Origin: Stagnimonas sp965279705
GTDB lineage: Bacteria > Pseudomonadota > Gammaproteobacteria > Nevskiales > Nevskiaceae
Assembly: GCA_965279705.1 (NCBI GenBank)
Contig: OZ257257.1
Coordinates: forward strand, 868,001-932,000
DNA length: 64,000 nt
Reading direction: 5' to 3'
In this document: piece after piece, positions 34,841-41,548 of the stretch
Numbering within the stretch: the stretch's first letter is position 1
How the letters are laid out: each line of letters opens with the position of its first letter
Made by a program: the position numbers and the translations under genes
Notes under the pieces: model-generated
The model's input: only the letters and a program-made list of their open reading frames with translations
Database searches by the model: none
What the model was told of the DNA's origin: nothing

Positions 34841-35269
34841 TCAGGGCGTTCCAGTGATGGAGGGGTCGGCAATCGGCACTTCGATCGGCGCGGGGATGGC
34901 AATCGGTGCGACGTTGACGGAGTTGCGCAGGGCCTGCTGGCGCAAGGCCTCGTTGGTCTTCTTCATCGCCTCGACATTGAACTGCGCCTTGCTGGCCTCA
35001 CCGCGTGCGGTGGCCAGATCGGCATCCAGCTGCGCCTCTCGTGCCAGACGGGTGGCAAACAGCATGTCGCCGCGCGCCATCGCGTCGCGTGCGGCGGCGA
35101 GCTTGGCGCGCGCTGCCTTGAGCTCGGCAGAGCTGGGGTCATCGCCGCGACTGGCATTGGCGCGCTGCACGGCGAGGTCGGCGACGGCGAGCAAGTCGGT
35201 CGGTACGGGCACGCTGGCGCAGGCCGAAACCAGCAGCGCTGCGGCGCAAAGGGCAAGGATGTGTTTCAT
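34841..35269 (-). CDS. DUF4398 lipoprotein, copy B
   Basis: A 142-residue lipoprotein with lipobox LVSAC. It has the helical DUF4398 region (LAVADLAVQRANASRGDD, ELKAARAKLAAARDAMAR, ATRLAREAQLDADLATARGEA) and the shared block ALRNSVNVAPIAIPAP, matching copy A. It is followed at once by its OmpA-domain partner, the same order as in module A. It lies 24 bases after the thioesterase gene on the same strand. Confidence 0.85.
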   Translation of the reverse strand: MKHILALCAAALLVSACASVPVPTDLLAVADLAVQRANASRGDDPSSAELKAARAKLAAARDAMARGDMLFATRLAREAQLDADLATARGEASKAQFNVEAMKKTNEALRQQALRNSVNVAPIAIPAPIEVPIADPSITGTP

Positions 35270-35293
35270 GCAGGCTCTCGGTGAATAAACGAT

Positions 35294-35761
35294 TCAGACG
35301 CGACGCAATTGATACAGGCCTTCACTGATGGCCACCACCACGCCCTCGGCATCTTTCAGCTCCAGCGACAGCGTGAACTCGGCCTTGCCGTTCTGCGTGG
35401 CCTCCTGCTCGATGCGGGTGATTTCAGCCGCCGACAGACGGGCCGTGACGCGCACATCGCTCTTGGCCGGCTTGACGAACTTGAGATTGAGCGCCTTCAC
35501 CACCGGGAAGAAGCGTGTGGTGTTGAAGCTCGACAGAAACAGCGCGCCGCCGGGGATCTCCGCCACGGTGAAGAGCGCGCCCGCATACATGGTGCCGATG
35601 TGATTGCCATTGCCCTTGAACGGCATCAGGCAGCGCACTTCTCCAGGTTCCAGATGCTCGACGATCAGGCCTGCGTTTTTCACGAAGGCGATGCCCTGTT
35701 CCAGCAGGCGCTTGGCGCCTTCAAGGGCGGCGGCGTTCACAGGCGAGTGGTTTGCGTCCAT
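35294..35761 (-). CDS. Hotdog-fold thioesterase-like protein (DUF4442/PaaI-like)
   Basis: A 155-residue hotdog-fold protein. Conserved parts are VEHLEPGEVRCLMPFKGNGNHIGTMYAGALFTVAEIPGGALFL, where the N-H-x-G-T-x-Y-x-G segment is the usual acyl-CoA thioesterase-like active region, and the strand KALNLKFVKPAKSDVRVTARL. The substrate is unknown; a fatty acyl thioester is likely. ATG 35761 is used; the upstream extension to 35836 crosses the promoter region shared with the divergent DUF1295 gene. Confidence 0.78.
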   Translation of the reverse strand: MDANHSPVNAAALEGAKRLLEQGIAFVKNAGLIVEHLEPGEVRCLMPFKGNGNHIGTMYAGALFTVAEIPGGALFLSSFNTTRFFPVVKALNLKFVKPAKSDVRVTARLSAAEITRIEQEATQNGKAEFTLSLELKDAEGVVVAISEGLYQLRRV

Positions 35762-35845
35762 GTATAAGCTGGCTTCCGTAATGTGCTGCTGACAGAGTTG
35801 CAGCCGCCAGTTTAATCGCCCCAGCCCTTTTGACACGCCCTCGCC

Positions 35846-36631
35846 ATGACCCTACCGCCCCTGACCGCTTTTGCCCTTACCGTGGTGATCGTCATCGCCG
35901 CCAAGACCTTCGCCTGGCTGTTGCAGCTCAAGACGAAAAATGGCGGCCTGGTCGATGCCGTCTGGGCCATCACTCTGGGTGGGCTGGCGGGACTTTATGC
36001 CCTAACCGGCACCGCGCCACTCGAAACCCGTTTGGTGCTCGCGGCGATGGGTGGTGCCTGGGGCCTGCGACTGGGCTGGCACCTGTGGGCGCGCAACTGG
36101 GGCAAGCCAGAGGACTTCCGCTACGCGCAGTTCCGCAAGGACTGGGGCGACAAGGTCAACAGCAAGATGTTCTGGTTCTTCCAGTTCCAGAACATCTTCA
36201 CGCTGCTGCTCTCGGCCTCGGCCTTCATCGTCGTCGCCTACCGGCCCGACGCGGCACCGCTCTGGGCGGTGGCACTTGCCATCGCGATCTGGTTCGTTTC
36301 GGTGATCGGCGAAGGCATTGCTGACGCGCAGATGGAGCGCTTTCGCGGCAATCCCGCCAATAAGGGCAAGGTCTGCCGCGATGGTCTGTGGTGCTATTCG
36401 CGTCATCCCAACTACTTCTTCGAGACCGTGCACTGGCTTGCGTACGTGCCGCTTGCCATCGGTGCGCCCTACTGGTGGGTGACGCTCGGCGCGCCGCTGG
36501 TGATGGCGTTTCTGCTCACCAAGCTCAGCGGCATGCCGATGCTCGAAAAAGAGATGGCGGCGCGCAAGCCGGGTTACGACGAATACATGCGCACCACCAG
36601 CGCCTTGATCCCCTGGCCGCCGAAGACCTGA
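35846..36631 (+). CDS. DUF1295 / steroid 5-alpha-reductase-like membrane protein
   Basis: A 261-residue membrane protein with six to seven helices, of the DUF1295 group related to steroid 5-alpha reductases and isoprenylcysteine methyltransferases. The diagnostic C-terminal part reads KGKVCRDGLWCYSRHPNYFFETVHWLAYVPLA and EKEMAARKPGYDEYMRTTSALIPW; RHPNYFxE is the family cofactor region. In many proteobacteria DUF1295 genes neighbour cyclopropane fatty acid synthase genes, as here, so a role in modifying membrane lipid acyl chains is plausible but unproven. Confidence 0.88.
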   Translation: MTLPPLTAFALTVVIVIAAKTFAWLLQLKTKNGGLVDAVWAITLGGLAGLYALTGTAPLETRLVLAAMGGAWGLRLGWHLWARNWGKPEDFRYAQFRKDWGDKVNSKMFWFFQFQNIFTLLLSASAFIVVAYRPDAAPLWAVALAIAIWFVSVIGEGIADAQMERFRGNPANKGKVCRDGLWCYSRHPNYFFETVHWLAYVPLAIGAPYWWVTLGAPLVMAFLLTKLSGMPMLEKEMAARKPGYDEYMRTTSALIPWPPKT

Positions 36632-36716
36632 GGCGCATCCGCACCTGCGCTCGCCACGTAAACAGCCCACTCGCAGCGATCCGGTTGCGAATCCTCACCC
36701 TCAAAAACATCTCTCA

Positions 36717-37760
36717 ATGAACGCGATTGATCTCTGCGAAAAAGGCTATTTCCCCGACGTAATCACCCGCTACGGCATGCGCAAGATGATCCGCGAGCGG
36801 CTGGAGGGGGCCGAGAATCAGGATGGCGAGGCGCGCTCCAAGCAGTTCGAGCAGTTCATGCGTGACCTGCGTAGTTCGCCGATCGCGATCGAAACCAAGG
36901 CGGCCAACGCGCAGCACTACGAGGTGCCGGCGGAGTTTTTCCATCTGCATCTGGGGCCGCAGCTCAAGTATTCCTGCTGCCTCTACCCCACCGGCAACGA
37001 GACGCTGGCCGAGGCTGAACAGCACATGCTGGAGCTGTATGCCCAGCGTGCAGGGCTGGTGGATGGCATGCGCATCCTTGACCTCGGCTGCGGCTGGGGC
37101 TCGCTCTCGACCTGGCTTGCGAAGAAATATCCCAATAGCCAGATCGTCGGTCTGAGCAACTCCAACGGCCAGCACGAGTTCATCAACAACCGCGCGAAAG
37201 AGCGGGGCTTGACAAATCTCACCATCCACACCGGCAACGTCGCCGAGTTCGATTTCAGCGCCGAGCAACTGGCTGGTGGCTTCGATCGCGTGATGAGCAT
37301 TGAGATGTTCGAGCACATGAAGAACTACGAACTGCTGCTGGCGAAAATCGCGCGCTGGCTGAAGCCCGGCGGCAAGCTGTTCGTGCACATCTTCATCCAC
37401 AAGGTGCTCGCCTATCACTACGAAGACAAGGAAGACGCTGACTGGATGACGCGCTATTTCTTCCTGGGCGGCACCATGCCCAGCGAGAACCTGCTGCTGC
37501 AGTTTCAGGACGACCTGAAGATCGAGAACCAATGGTATGTCGATGGCCGCCATTACGAGAAAACCAGTAACCACTGGCTGGACGGCATGGACGCGAAGAA
37601 ACCGGAAATCCTCGCCATCTTCAAGCAGGCCTACGGCGAGAAAGACGCCGCCATCTGGGTGCAGCGCTGGCGCATGTTCTACATGGCGGTGGCCGAGTTC
37701 TTCGGCATCAGTAATGGCAACGAGTGGGGCGTGGGGCATTACCTGTTCGTCAAGCGCTGA
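36717..37760 (+). CDS. cfa: Cyclopropane-fatty-acyl-phospholipid synthase family protein
   Basis: A SAM-dependent enzyme of 347 residues that methylenates or methylates unsaturated acyl chains in phospholipids. Family blocks: AQHYEVPAEFFHLHLGPQLKYSCCLYP, the SAM motif ILDLGCGWGSLSTWLA, VMSIEMFEHMKNYELLLAKIARWLKPGGKLFVHIF, and a C-terminal HYEKTSNHWLDGMD plus WRMFYMAVAEFF. It lacks the N-terminal extension of E. coli Cfa (382 residues). Such short forms with DUF1295 neighbours may make methylated rather than cyclopropane products; the sequence alone does not decide. Confidence 0.88.
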   Translation: MNAIDLCEKGYFPDVITRYGMRKMIRERLEGAENQDGEARSKQFEQFMRDLRSSPIAIETKAANAQHYEVPAEFFHLHLGPQLKYSCCLYPTGNETLAEAEQHMLELYAQRAGLVDGMRILDLGCGWGSLSTWLAKKYPNSQIVGLSNSNGQHEFINNRAKERGLTNLTIHTGNVAEFDFSAEQLAGGFDRVMSIEMFEHMKNYELLLAKIARWLKPGGKLFVHIFIHKVLAYHYEDKEDADWMTRYFFLGGTMPSENLLLQFQDDLKIENQWYVDGRHYEKTSNHWLDGMDAKKPEILAIFKQAYGEKDAAIWVQRWRMFYMAVAEFFGISNGNEWGVGHYLFVKR

Positions 37761-37766
37761 TAAGCT

Positions 37767-38034
37767 AGGGCGTGTCATCAGTTAAATAGTCGCTGCGTTG
37801 CCGGTCAAAATCGCGTCAGGTAAGGCGCGAGCTGACGCCAAGGCTGGAGCCTTGGCTAGGCGAGCAACGCGGCATGACGTGATTTTGACCAGCAACCCTT
37901 CGGGGCGGGACTGTATTGGGGCATTGCAGCGTCAACAAGTGCTCCGATAGTCCCGCTATCGCACACACTTGTTTCCTTGCACTGCCCCAATACAGCCTTC
38001 CGCCGCAGCGACCATTTAATTGATGACACGCCCT
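37767..38034. mobile_element. 268-bp palindromic MITE-like element with nested hairpins
   Basis: Terminal inverted repeats of 31 bases (37767-37797 and 38004-38034) match at 29 of 31 positions, starting AGGGCGTGTCATCA. Inside, the left half holds a second inverted pair (37798-37818 against about 37872-37895, roughly 18 of 21) enclosing the perfect hairpin CCAAGGCT-GG-AGCCTTGG. The right half holds CTGTATTGGGGCA with TGCCCCAATACAG, enclosing ACAAGTG/CACTTGT and GATAGTCCCGCTATC. There is no open reading frame for a transposase and no clear target-site duplication. It sits between cfa and the His-rich protein gene, ending three bases before that gene's ATG. Confidence 0.75.
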
Positions 38035-38037
38035 GCC

Positions 38038-38481
38038 ATGAATCGTCATCTGCCCTTTCAGCAACGCGTGCTCGCCCTGGTGGTGAGCCTGCTGCTGTTC
38101 GCGCAGGTGATGGGCCTGCACCGCCATGTGCACGCGGATGTCGCGGCGCACGGTGCGCAGAGCGAGCTGCATTTTGGTGATGCCGGTCTGCACGCCGATG
38201 GTGACGTGCACACGCATTCCATCAACGGCGAAGCGCCAGTGACCCATGAGCACCATGCGGGTTATGACGTGGACGCCAGTGCGCTGGGCGATGCGCTCGC
38301 CAAGCTCACTATGAACCTGCTGCCGGTCGGCTTGCTGATGGTGGCGTTGTTCCTGCTCGTGCTGGCGACCGCATCGCGAATCGCCTTGCCGCGCTACTCG
38401 TCGCCAGTTTTGCGGCGAAGTCCGTATGTCTTGAACCCGCCCTCCAACGGGCCGCCTCGGCTGTTCTCCACAGCCGACTGA
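38038..38481 (+). CDS. His-rich small membrane protein at the head of the czc locus
   Basis: A 147-residue protein with an N-terminal hydrophobic segment (VLALVVSLLLFAQVMGL). It then has a His-rich stretch (HRHVHADVAAH, HFGDAGLHADGDVHTHS, THEHHAGYD), a second membrane helix (LLPVGLLMVALFLLVLATA) and a short basic tail. The His cluster should face the periplasm and could bind Zn, Co, Cd or Cu. No family is recognised. The ATG 38038 lies just three bases outside the MITE-like element, so its native upstream region has been replaced or displaced. An alternative start at 38023 lies inside the element. Confidence 0.7.
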   Translation: MNRHLPFQQRVLALVVSLLLFAQVMGLHRHVHADVAAHGAQSELHFGDAGLHADGDVHTHSINGEAPVTHEHHAGYDVDASALGDALAKLTMNLLPVGLLMVALFLLVLATASRIALPRYSSPVLRRSPYVLNPPSNGPPRLFSTAD

Positions 38482-38543
38482 CGCTTGCCGCAGTACGGCA
38501 GGCGTCTACCGCCCTGCCGCGCAAGCGGTGTCACACCCTCAAA

Positions 38544-38572
38544 GCCGCATGAGCGGCCTCGCCCAGGCGAGG
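38544..38572. other. Two tandem GC hairpins in the czcC leader
   Basis: GCCGC-ATGA-GCGGC (38544-38557) directly abuts CCTCGCC-CA-GGCGAGG (38557-38572) in the 111-base gap before czcC, ending ten bases before the GGAG ribosome-binding site at 38582. The leader RNA would fold strongly there. It could modulate czcC translation or be a weak terminator without a U-tract. Confidence 0.35.
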
Positions 38573-38592
38573 GGTGTTGTTGGAGAAAACCC

Positions 38593-40212
38593 TTGTCTCA
38601 CTTTGCCGCTGCACGCTGGTTCCCCTCGTCGCGCCTCGCACTGGCCGCCGCGATGGGTGTGTTCACTCCGATGGCTGTTTTTGCCGCACCGCCGCAAGAG
38701 CAAACGCATGATGAATCTGTCTTGCAGGCCATTGGTGCGCTGCCGCCACTGACGCTCGGCAAGGCCGTCTCTGCGGCGCTCGCGGACAACCCCGACCTCA
38801 AGCAATTCGCCTTTCAGCTCAAGGCACAGACCGCCCGTATCGAGGCGGCTGGATTAAAGCCCGCACCGATCTTCAACAGCGAACTGGAGAACGTGCTGGG
38901 CACGGGCCGCACCCGCGGGCTCGATGCCGCCGAAGCCACGCTTGCGCTGTCGCAGGTGATCGAACTGGGTGACCAGCGCGCGCGGCGTATCGAGGCCGCG
39001 CGCCTCGGCATCGGCGCCATCGACGGTGCACAGCAGGCAGCGCAACTCGATGTGCTGGCCGAAGTGGCGCGCCAGTTCATCCATGTCGCCTCCGATCAGG
39101 AGCAGCTCAAGCTCACCCATCTCGCCACTGAGCTGGCCGAGCGCACGGTGGCCGAGGTGCGCCGTCGCGTGAAGGCGGCCAAATCGCCAGAGGTGGAACT
39201 GCACCGCGCCAGCATCCTGCTCAGCCGTGCCGAGGTGGAGGAGGAGCACGCCGAGCACGAGCTCATCACCTCGCGCATCAAGCTCGCTGCACTCTGGGGC
39301 GCGCGCACGGCGGACTTTGGCCCTGTCACCGCCGAGCTGTTCCGTCTGCCCGAAGTGGGCGACTACATCGCCCTCACGACGCAGCTCGCAGGCAGCCCGG
39401 ACTTTCTGCGCTTTGCTAGCGAGGCGCGTCAGCGCGATGCGGAGATCCGCGTCGCCGAGTCCAAGGCCCGCTCCCACTTCACGGTGTCGGCTGGCGTGCG
39501 GCGCTTGCAGGAGGACGGCGATACCGCCCTGGTCGCCGGCTTCTCGATGCCGCTGTTCGGTGCCCGCACGGCGCAGCCAGCGATTGCCGAAGCAAGGGCG
39601 CTGCGTGCGGGTATCGAAAGTGAAGCCGCTGCCGCCACGCTCAAGGCCGAAACCAAATTGTTCGAGCTGGTGCAGGAGCTGAAGCACTCCATCACGGAAG
39701 CCGAGATGCTGCGTGACAAGGTGCTGCCTGAAATGGAAGAGGCGCTGAAAGAAACCGAATACGCCTACCAGCGCGGCCGCTACAGTTATCTCGAATGGGT
39801 GGATGCGCAGCGCGAGCGCGTCACCGTGCAGCGCGCGCTGATCGAGGCGGCGGCTAATGCGCATCTGTTCAATGCCGAGATCGAGCGGCTCACCGGTGCG
39901 CCGATGTCAGTGGCGCGGAGCGAACAGGATGACGGCCATGCCACACAGCGCGAGGCCGACGCCCAGGCCATCGGTCCAGGTCGGGCGAATGCCATCCACC
40001 AGCCACAGCCAGACCAGCGCCGCGCTGACGTAAACGCCGCCATACGCGGCATAGACGCGACCACTGGCTTGCGGGTGCAGGGTCAGCAACCAGACGAACG
40101 CCGCGAGGCTCAAGGCAGCGGGCAACAGCAGCCACATGCTTTTGCCTTGCTTGAGCCAGAGCCACGGCAGATAGCAGCCGACGATCTCGGCCAGCGCCGT
40201 CAGCCCGAATAA
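38593..40212 (+). CDS. czcC: CzcC-like outer membrane efflux channel with antisense-derived tail
   Basis: The TolC-family outer membrane channel of a CzcCBA/CusCBA heavy-metal pump. Residues 1-30 are a signal peptide (LALAAAMGVFTPMAVFAAP). The OEP domains follow, with VLGTGRTRGLDAAEATLALSQVIELGDQRARR, ELHRASILLSRAEVEEE, and the usual near-end motif RGRYSYLEWVDAQRE...LFNAEIERLTGAPM. CzcC proteins normally end soon after this point. Here the frame stays open for about 100 more residues that are read antisense to ynfA (Gln/Arg/Asp-rich). TTG 38593 has GGAG seven bases upstream; no ATG fits. The true stop or the overlap deserves checking. Confidence 0.85.
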   Translation: MSHFAAARWFPSSRLALAAAMGVFTPMAVFAAPPQEQTHDESVLQAIGALPPLTLGKAVSAALADNPDLKQFAFQLKAQTARIEAAGLKPAPIFNSELENVLGTGRTRGLDAAEATLALSQVIELGDQRARRIEAARLGIGAIDGAQQAAQLDVLAEVARQFIHVASDQEQLKLTHLATELAERTVAEVRRRVKAAKSPEVELHRASILLSRAEVEEEHAEHELITSRIKLAALWGARTADFGPVTAELFRLPEVGDYIALTTQLAGSPDFLRFASEARQRDAEIRVAESKARSHFTVSAGVRRLQEDGDTALVAGFSMPLFGARTAQPAIAEARALRAGIESEAAAATLKAETKLFELVQELKHSITEAEMLRDKVLPEMEEALKETEYAYQRGRYSYLEWVDAQRERVTVQRALIEAAANAHLFNAEIERLTGAPMSVARSEQDDGHATQREADAQAIGPGRANAIHQPQPDQRRADVNAAIRGIDATTGLRVQGQQPDERREAQGSGQQQPHAFALLEPEPRQIAADDLGQRRQPE

Positions 40213-40236
40213 GCCCAGCGTCTTCAGCACTTCCAT
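39907..40236 (-). CDS. YnfA/UPF0060 four-helix membrane protein
   Basis: A 109-residue protein of the YnfA (UPF0060) family, four-helix membrane proteins of the small multidrug-resistance-like fold. The pattern is near complete: TALAEIVGCYLPWLWLKQG, AFVWLLTLHPQASGRVYAAYGGVYV and WLVDGIRPTWTDGLGVGLALCGMAVI. The ATG is at 40236. Its last 306 codon bases lie under the 3' part of the opposite czcC frame, and its ATG is 15 bases from the czcB ATG. The strong conservation shows this strand is the genuinely coding one there. Its role in metal or drug resistance is suggested only by context. Confidence 0.93.
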   Translation of the reverse strand: MEVLKTLGLFGLTALAEIVGCYLPWLWLKQGKSMWLLLPAALSLAAFVWLLTLHPQASGRVYAAYGGVYVSAALVWLWLVDGIRPTWTDGLGVGLALCGMAVILFAPRH

Positions 40237-40251
40237 CTTTCGAGTGACCTC

Positions 40252-41538
40252 ATGAAATCCATTGCCATTATCCCCGCGCAGATCGCCTTGCTGTTGTTGA
40301 GTCTCAGCCTTGTGGCCTGCGGCAATCCCAACGCCGATTCCAAATCCGACACCACAGGCCATGCCGATCACGCCGACAGCCCTGCAGGCCATACCGACGA
40401 AGTCGTCAAAGGCCCGCACGGCGGACGCCTGTTGCGCGATGGCGACTTCGCGCTTGAAGTCAGCATTTTTGAAAACGGCGTGCCGCCGGAGTTTCGGCTG
40501 TATCCGACACAGAGCGGCAAGCCCATCGCCCTGAAAGACGTACAGGTGACGATGGCCTTGCGCCGTATCAACGGTCTGCCCGGAGGTGTTACCGATCAGC
40601 ACAGGTTTGCCCCGAAAGACGACTACCTGCTGAGCGCGACGGAGGTCTACGAGCCGCATTCCTTCACAGTGAATGTCGCCGCCATCTATGCCGGCAAGAC
40701 TCATGAGTGGCGCTATGACTCGCCCGAAGGCGAGGTGACCATCGCCGCCGACATGGCGCAAGCCGCTGCCTTGAAAGTGGCGGTAGCAGGCGAGGGCGTG
40801 CTGCATCAGACGCTCTCGCTGTATGGCGCGATCCAGCCTGACCCAGAGCGTCTTCGCCAAGTCACCGCGCGCTTCCCCGGCCCAGTGCGCAGCGTGTCCG
40901 TGAACGTCGGCGATGCCGTGCGCAAGGGTCAGACACTCGCCACCATCGAGAGCAACGAGAGCTTGCAGGTGTATGCGGTCACCGCACCCATCGCGGGCAC
41001 GCTCACCGCGCGCCACACCAATCCCGGTGAGGCGGCGGGCAGCGAGGCCTTGTTCGAGATCGCTGATTTCAGCAGCGTGCGTGCGGAGTTGAATGTGTTC
41101 CCGCGTGATCGCGGCGCTCTCACGCCGGGGCAGGCCGTGCGCGTCAGGGCCGCCGATGGGGCGGCGAAAGGCGAGGGCATCATCGGCTTCGTCGCACCGG
41201 TTGGCAGTGCCACCCAGGCGCTCATTGCGCGGGTGGTGCTGGACAACAGCCAGGCTCAGTGGACACCCGGCCAGTTCATCAATGCCGAAGTCACGGTGGG
41301 TAGCGCGCCTGCGCCCTTGGTGGTGCCGCTGACGGCGTTGCAAACCTTCCGCGACTGGCACGTCGTATTCGTCAACGAGGGTGAGCGCTACCAGGTACAG
41401 CCAGTCGTTCTGGGCCGACGCGATGGCGAGCGGGTGGAGATCGTCAGCGGCCTCAAACCGGGTGCCGCCATCGTGGTCGAGAACTCCTATCTGGTGAAGG
41501 CGGACATCGAAAAGTCCGGCGCTTCGCACGACCACTAG
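40252..41538 (+). CDS. czcB: CzcB-like periplasmic adaptor (membrane fusion) lipoprotein
   Basis: The adaptor linking CzcA to CzcC. The 428-residue precursor has lipobox LVAC, then a His/Asp-rich N-terminal segment (GHADHADSPAGHTDE) and a CzcB-specific domain (KGPHGGRLLRDGDFALEVSIFE). Barrel-sandwich and lipoyl-like motifs follow (PVRSVSVNVGDAVRKGQTLATIESNE, VTAPIAGTLTARHTNPGE), and the C-terminus is SGASHDH. It starts 15 bases from the divergent ynfA start. Its promoter must therefore lie inside ynfA, or its mRNA must cross ynfA in antisense from czcC. Confidence 0.94.
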   Translation: MKSIAIIPAQIALLLLSLSLVACGNPNADSKSDTTGHADHADSPAGHTDEVVKGPHGGRLLRDGDFALEVSIFENGVPPEFRLYPTQSGKPIALKDVQVTMALRRINGLPGGVTDQHRFAPKDDYLLSATEVYEPHSFTVNVAAIYAGKTHEWRYDSPEGEVTIAADMAQAAALKVAVAGEGVLHQTLSLYGAIQPDPERLRQVTARFPGPVRSVSVNVGDAVRKGQTLATIESNESLQVYAVTAPIAGTLTARHTNPGEAAGSEALFEIADFSSVRAELNVFPRDRGALTPGQAVRVRAADGAAKGEGIIGFVAPVGSATQALIARVVLDNSQAQWTPGQFINAEVTVGSAPAPLVVPLTALQTFRDWHVVFVNEGERYQVQPVVLGRRDGERVEIVSGLKPGAAIVVENSYLVKADIEKSGASHDH

Positions 41539-41548
41539 GAGCGCCACC

